64,000 nt of DNA, taken from SSF14 sp046331245 (GTDB taxonomy: Bacteria > Actinomycetota > Acidimicrobiia > Acidimicrobiales > Microtrichaceae). Where the stretch lies: positions 62,001 through 126,000 of the forward strand of contig JAXLRH010000011.1 of assembly GCA_046331245.1 (NCBI GenBank), in the 5' to 3' direction. The notes under the pieces are model-generated. The model did no database searches and was not told where the DNA came from. It saw only the letters and a program-made list of their open reading frames with translations. Below are positions 61,407 to 64,000 of the stretch, piece after piece; the stretch's first letter is position 1, and each line of letters opens with the position of its first letter. A program made the translations under genes and the position numbers.

Positions 61407-62822
61407 CTACAGATCGTCGGGGGTGCTGAAGTGGCCGTTGATGGCCGTGGCGACGGCGACGGCGGGGGAGACGAGGTGGGTGCGCCCGCCCCGGCCCTGC
61501 CGACCTTCGAAGTTGCGGTTGGAGGTGGAGGCGCTGCGCTGCCCCGGCTCCAACTTGTCGGGGTTCATGGCGAGGCACATGGAGCAGCCCGGCTCGCGCC
61601 AGTCGAAGCCCGCCTCGCGGAAGATGACGTCGAGGCCCTCGGCCTCGGCCTGCGCCTTCACCTTGTGGCTGCCGGGCACGACGTAGGTGGTGACGCCGGA
61701 GGCGACCTTGTGGCCCTTCGCCACCGCGGCGGCGGCGCGCATGTCCTCGATGCGGCTGTTCGTGCAGCTGCCGATGAACACGACGTCGACGCCGACGTCG
61801 CGGATCGGGGTGCCCGCCGTGAGGTCCATGTACTCGAGGGCCCGCTCGGCGGCGTTGCGCTCGGTGGGGTCGGCGAAGTCGTCGGGGGAGGGGATGCGCC
61901 CGTCCATCTTGATGACCTGGCCGGGGTTGGTGCCCCAGCTGATGTGCGGGGTGATCTCCGCAGCGTCGAACACGACCTCCTTGTCGAAGGTGGCGTCGTC
62001 GTCGGTGCGGAGCGTGGCCCAGTCGGCGAGCGCCGCCTCCCACGCGTCACCGGTGGGGGCGTAGGGCCGGCCCTTCAGGTAGTCGTAGGTGGTCTGGTCG
62101 GGTGCGATGAGCCCGGCCTTGGCGCCGGCCTCGATCGACATGTTGCACACGGTCATGCGCCCCTCCATCGAGAGGGCCTCGATGGCCGAGCCGCGGTACT
62201 CGGCGATGTAGCCGATGCCGCCGCCGGTGCCGATGCGGGCGAGGATCGCCAGGATGATGTCCTTGGCCGTGCTGCCGGCGGGCAGCTCGCCGTTGACGGT
62301 GAGGGCGAGGGTGCCGAGGCGGGGCTGGCTGAGCGTCTGGGTGGCGAGCACGTGCTCCACCTCGGAGGTGCCGATGCCGAACGCCAGCGCGCCGAACGCG
62401 CCGTGGGTGGCAGTGTGGCTGTCGCCGCACACGATGGTCATGCCGGGCATGGTCATGCCCTGCTCGGGACCGACCACGTGGACGATGCCGTTGTTCGGGT
62501 CGCCCATGGGGAAGTGGAGGATGCCGAACTCCTTGGTGTTCGCCGCGAGCACCTCGAGTTGCTTGGCGGAGATCGGGTCGGCGATCGGCTGGTCGATGTT
62601 CGCGGTCGGGATGTTGTGGTCCTCGATCGCCACCGTGAGCTCGGGGTGGCGGGGGCGGCGGTTGTTGATGCGGAGGCCGTCGAAGGCCTGCGGGCTCGTG
62701 ACCTCGTGGACGAGGTGGAGGTCGATGAACAGGAGGTCGGGCTCGCCGTCGACCTGTCGGACGACGTGTCGGTCCCACACCTTCTGACTCAGTGTCCGTG
62801 CTGCACTGCCTGGTTGACTCAT
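61407..62822 (-). CDS. leuC: 3-isopropylmalate dehydratase large subunit
   Basis: Aconitase-family subunit (471 residues) carrying the [4Fe-4S] cluster. The cluster cysteines lie in IGSCTNSRIEDM and GCSMCLAMNPDKL; GDSHTATHGAFGALAFGIGTSE is the substrate region. The ATG at 62822 has GAAGG upstream. The promoter region is shared with the divergent IclR-type regulator gene and contains the palindrome TCCCAATATATGGGA. Confidence 0.97.
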   Translation of the reverse strand: MSQPGSAARTLSQKVWDRHVVRQVDGEPDLLFIDLHLVHEVTSPQAFDGLRINNRRPRHPELTVAIEDHNIPTANIDQPIADPISAKQLEVLAANTKEFGILHFPMGDPNNGIVHVVGPEQGMTMPGMTIVCGDSHTATHGAFGALAFGIGTSEVEHVLATQTLSQPRLGTLALTVNGELPAGSTAKDIILAILARIGTGGGIGYIAEYRGSAIEALSMEGRMTVCNMSIEAGAKAGLIAPDQTTYDYLKGRPYAPTGDAWEAALADWATLRTDDDATFDKEVVFDAAEITPHISWGTNPGQVIKMDGRIPSPDDFADPTERNAAERALEYMDLTAGTPIRDVGVDVVFIGSCTNSRIEDMRAAAAVAKGHKVASGVTTYVVPGSHKVKAQAEAEGLDVIFREAGFDWREPGCSMCLAMNPDKLEPGQRSASTSNRNFEGRQGRGGRTHLVSPAVAVATAINGHFSTPDDL

Positions 62823-62835
62823 TTGGCACCTTCGC

Positions 62836-62863
62836 TTGCGATCCCAATATATGGGACGATAGT
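62836..62863 (+). promoter_or_regulatory. IclR-gene promoter with palindromic operator
   Basis: TTGCGA (62836-62841) and GATAGT (62858-62863), spaced by 16 nt, flank the palindrome TCCCA-ATATA-TGGGA (62842-62856). A repressor bound there would block the iclR promoter and lie in the leuC upstream region. The -10 ends 8 nt before the regulator ATG. On the opposite strand TATATT within the palindrome could serve as leuC -10. Confidence 0.55.
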
Positions 62864-62871
62864 CTCACCTG

Positions 62872-63519
62872 ATGGAACAGAGCATAAGCGGGATCGGCGT
62901 GCTCGACAAGGCGATGACGGTGCTGGCCGCCGTCGAGGATCGTCCGCGCTCGCTGGCCGAGCTCGTGGAGCGGTCGGGCATGTCCCGATCGACCACGCAC
63001 CGCCTCGCTCTGGCGCTCGAATCGCACGGCCTGCTGGGACGCGACGGCGACGGTCGCTTCCACCTCGGCGCGGGGCTGGGGGGCCTCGGCAAGGCGGCGG
63101 CCGACGCCCTACCGCTGGCCGAGCTGGCCGGCCCGGTGCTGGCCGACCTGCGTGACGGGTCGGGCGAGTCGGCGCAGCTCTACGTGCGCCAGGGCGATCA
63201 CCGGGTGTGCGTCGCGGCGCTCGACTCCCCCCACGAGCTGCGCACGATCGTCGAGCCGGGCGCCACGCTCCCCATCGGCGTCGGCTCCGGTGGCCGTCTC
63301 CTCGCTGGCGAGGCGCCGGGGCGGGCCGGGTGGACGGAGTCGGTGGAGGACCGCGCACCGGGCGTCGCCTCGGTGAGCGCGCCAGTGCACGACCGGTCGG
63401 GAGCGCTCGTGGCAGCCATCAGCGTGTCGGGCCCGATCGACCGCATCGGCCGCACGCCGGGCAAGCGCCACGGCGCGGCGGTCGTCGCCGCGGCCGCCGC
63501 ACTGGAGGCGCTGCTCTAA
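62872..63519 (+). CDS. IclR-family regulator, NdgR/LtbR-like
   Basis: A 215-residue IclR regulator with an N-terminal winged helix (RSLAELVERSGMSRSTTHRL, about residues 24-43) and a C-terminal effector domain (GESAQLYVRQGDHRVCVAAL; ASVSAPVHDRSGALVAAISV). It is divergent from leuCD with a 49-bp gap, the same arrangement as ndgR in Streptomyces and ltbR in Corynebacterium, which control leucine genes. The role is inferred from that synteny. The effector domain is a little shorter than average. Confidence 0.9.
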   Translation: MEQSISGIGVLDKAMTVLAAVEDRPRSLAELVERSGMSRSTTHRLALALESHGLLGRDGDGRFHLGAGLGGLGKAAADALPLAELAGPVLADLRDGSGESAQLYVRQGDHRVCVAALDSPHELRTIVEPGATLPIGVGSGGRLLAGEAPGRAGWTESVEDRAPGVASVSAPVHDRSGALVAAISVSGPIDRIGRTPGKRHGAAVVAAAAALEALL

Positions 63520-63526
63520 CCGGCCC

Positions 63527-64000
63527 TCAGCGGGGTGGACGGCCGGTGCGCTCGGCCTTGCGCTGCTGGTCGACGAGGTGGGCGTCGAGCTGGGCCATCT
63601 CGTCGCGGAGGTGGCGCCAGGCGTCGAGGCGGTCGGCGTCGATGGTGCCGTCGGCGACGGCGGCGATCACCGCGCAGCGCGGCTCGTTGTCGTGGAAGCA
63701 GTCGGCGAAGGCGCACTGCTCGGCCGTCGACTCGATCTCGGGGAACGTGTCGGCGAGGCCCTCCCACGACTCCCACAGCGCGAGTGCCCGCACCCCGGGC
63801 GTGTCGAGCAGGAGGCGACCGTCGGCGAGATGGAGGAGGCGCGCCGCGGTGGTGGTGTGTCGGCCCTTGCCGTCGCCGTCGCGGATCTCGCCCTCGAGCA
63901 TGATCGTCTCGCCGGCGAAGCTGTTGACCAGCGTCGACTTGCCGACGCCCGACGAGCCCAGCAGCGCGAACGTGCGGCCCGGCTGCACGAACGCCTCGAG
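63527..64000 (-). CDS. rsgA: Ribosome small subunit-dependent GTPase A (5' end outside window)
   Basis: Circularly permuted GTPase that acts late in 30S assembly. About 157 C-terminal residues are visible: G1 P-loop GSSGVGKSTLVNSF, G2 KGRHTTT, G3 DTPGVR, and the zinc-binding tail CAFADCFHDNEPRC (Cys-x4-Cys-x-His-x5-Cys). The OB fold and G4 motif lie beyond the window edge, since in this family G4 precedes G1. An internal GTG at 63988 is not the true start, as the frame continues to base 64000. Confidence 0.95.
   Translation of the reverse strand, partial: LEAFVQPGRTFALLGSSGVGKSTLVNSFAGETIMLEGEIRDGDGKGRHTTTAARLLHLADGRLLLDTPGVRALALWESWEGLADTFPEIESTAEQCAFADCFHDNEPRCAVIAAVADGTIDADRLDAWRHLRDEMAQLDAHLVDQQRKAERTGRPPR

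Overview
The window reads as chromosomal DNA of a high-GC Actinomycetota, most likely the class Acidimicrobiia (Ilumatobacter-like). The grounds are very GC-rich third codon positions, frequent GTG starts, dense operons joined by 4-nt ATGA/GTGA overlaps, the actinobacterial order cysteine desulfurase - mnmA - MetE-like protein - ligA, a mycobacterial-type serC, a PASTA kinase, and an IclR regulator divergent from leuCD. The class assignment is inference; no rRNA or tRNA gene was recognised.

Layout. 1-7.5 kb: end of a cysteine desulfurase gene, mnmA, a MetE-like protein with no cysteines, ligA and small membrane, SRPBCC and HAD proteins. 7.4-14 kb: an FdhF/YdeP-type molybdopterin oxidoreductase, a PASTA Ser/Thr kinase, a lipoprotein and an SCP2 protein. 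14-19.1 kb: gatCAB followed by three tandem lipoproteins sharing a two-cysteine layout, then an alpha/beta-hydrolase remnant. 19.4-24 kb (minus): an operon of a MATE transporter, a membrane TPR protein, a TPR-AAA ATPase and a second membrane TPR protein. This is the best candidate for an undescribed system. 24-37 kb: ilvD; a NadD-like/MFS pair; ilvBNC behind a translated attenuator leader; a glycosyltransferase/YdjC deacetylase/methyltransferase set; ung, thrB and metY. 37-49 kb (minus): an acetyltransferase, a small LSFTG-type surface protein, and a seven-gene envelope-polysaccharide operon (methyltransferase, three glycosyltransferases, a GT-C-like membrane protein, a flippase and a polytopic protein). 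Six of those seven genes are broken by clustered frameshifts. 49-64 kb: an acyl-CoA synthetase, serC, aspC, an S9 peptidase, serA, a beta-propeller lipoprotein, a phosphatase-fold membrane protein, DUF952, leuD/leuC with a divergent IclR regulator, and the 3' part of rsgA.

Much of the window serves amino-acid synthesis: branched chain (ilvD, ilvBNC, leuCD), homoserine to methionine/threonine (thrB, metY), serine (serA, serC) and aspartate (aspC). BCAA control is visible in two places, the ilv attenuator with a Val-Val-Val-Leu run and a palindrome in the IclR-leuC intergenic region.

Non-coding structure includes two copies of one dispersed palindrome (35.5 and 57.0 kb), a perfect 24-bp inverted repeat between convergent genes (12.5 kb), a near-perfect 49-bp palindrome in the start of the DUF952 gene (60.7 kb), and a recurring -10-like hexamer 6-10 nt before start codons that suggests leaderless transcripts. 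No intergenic stretch exceeds 300 bases except 19116-19435, which holds the hydrolase remnant.
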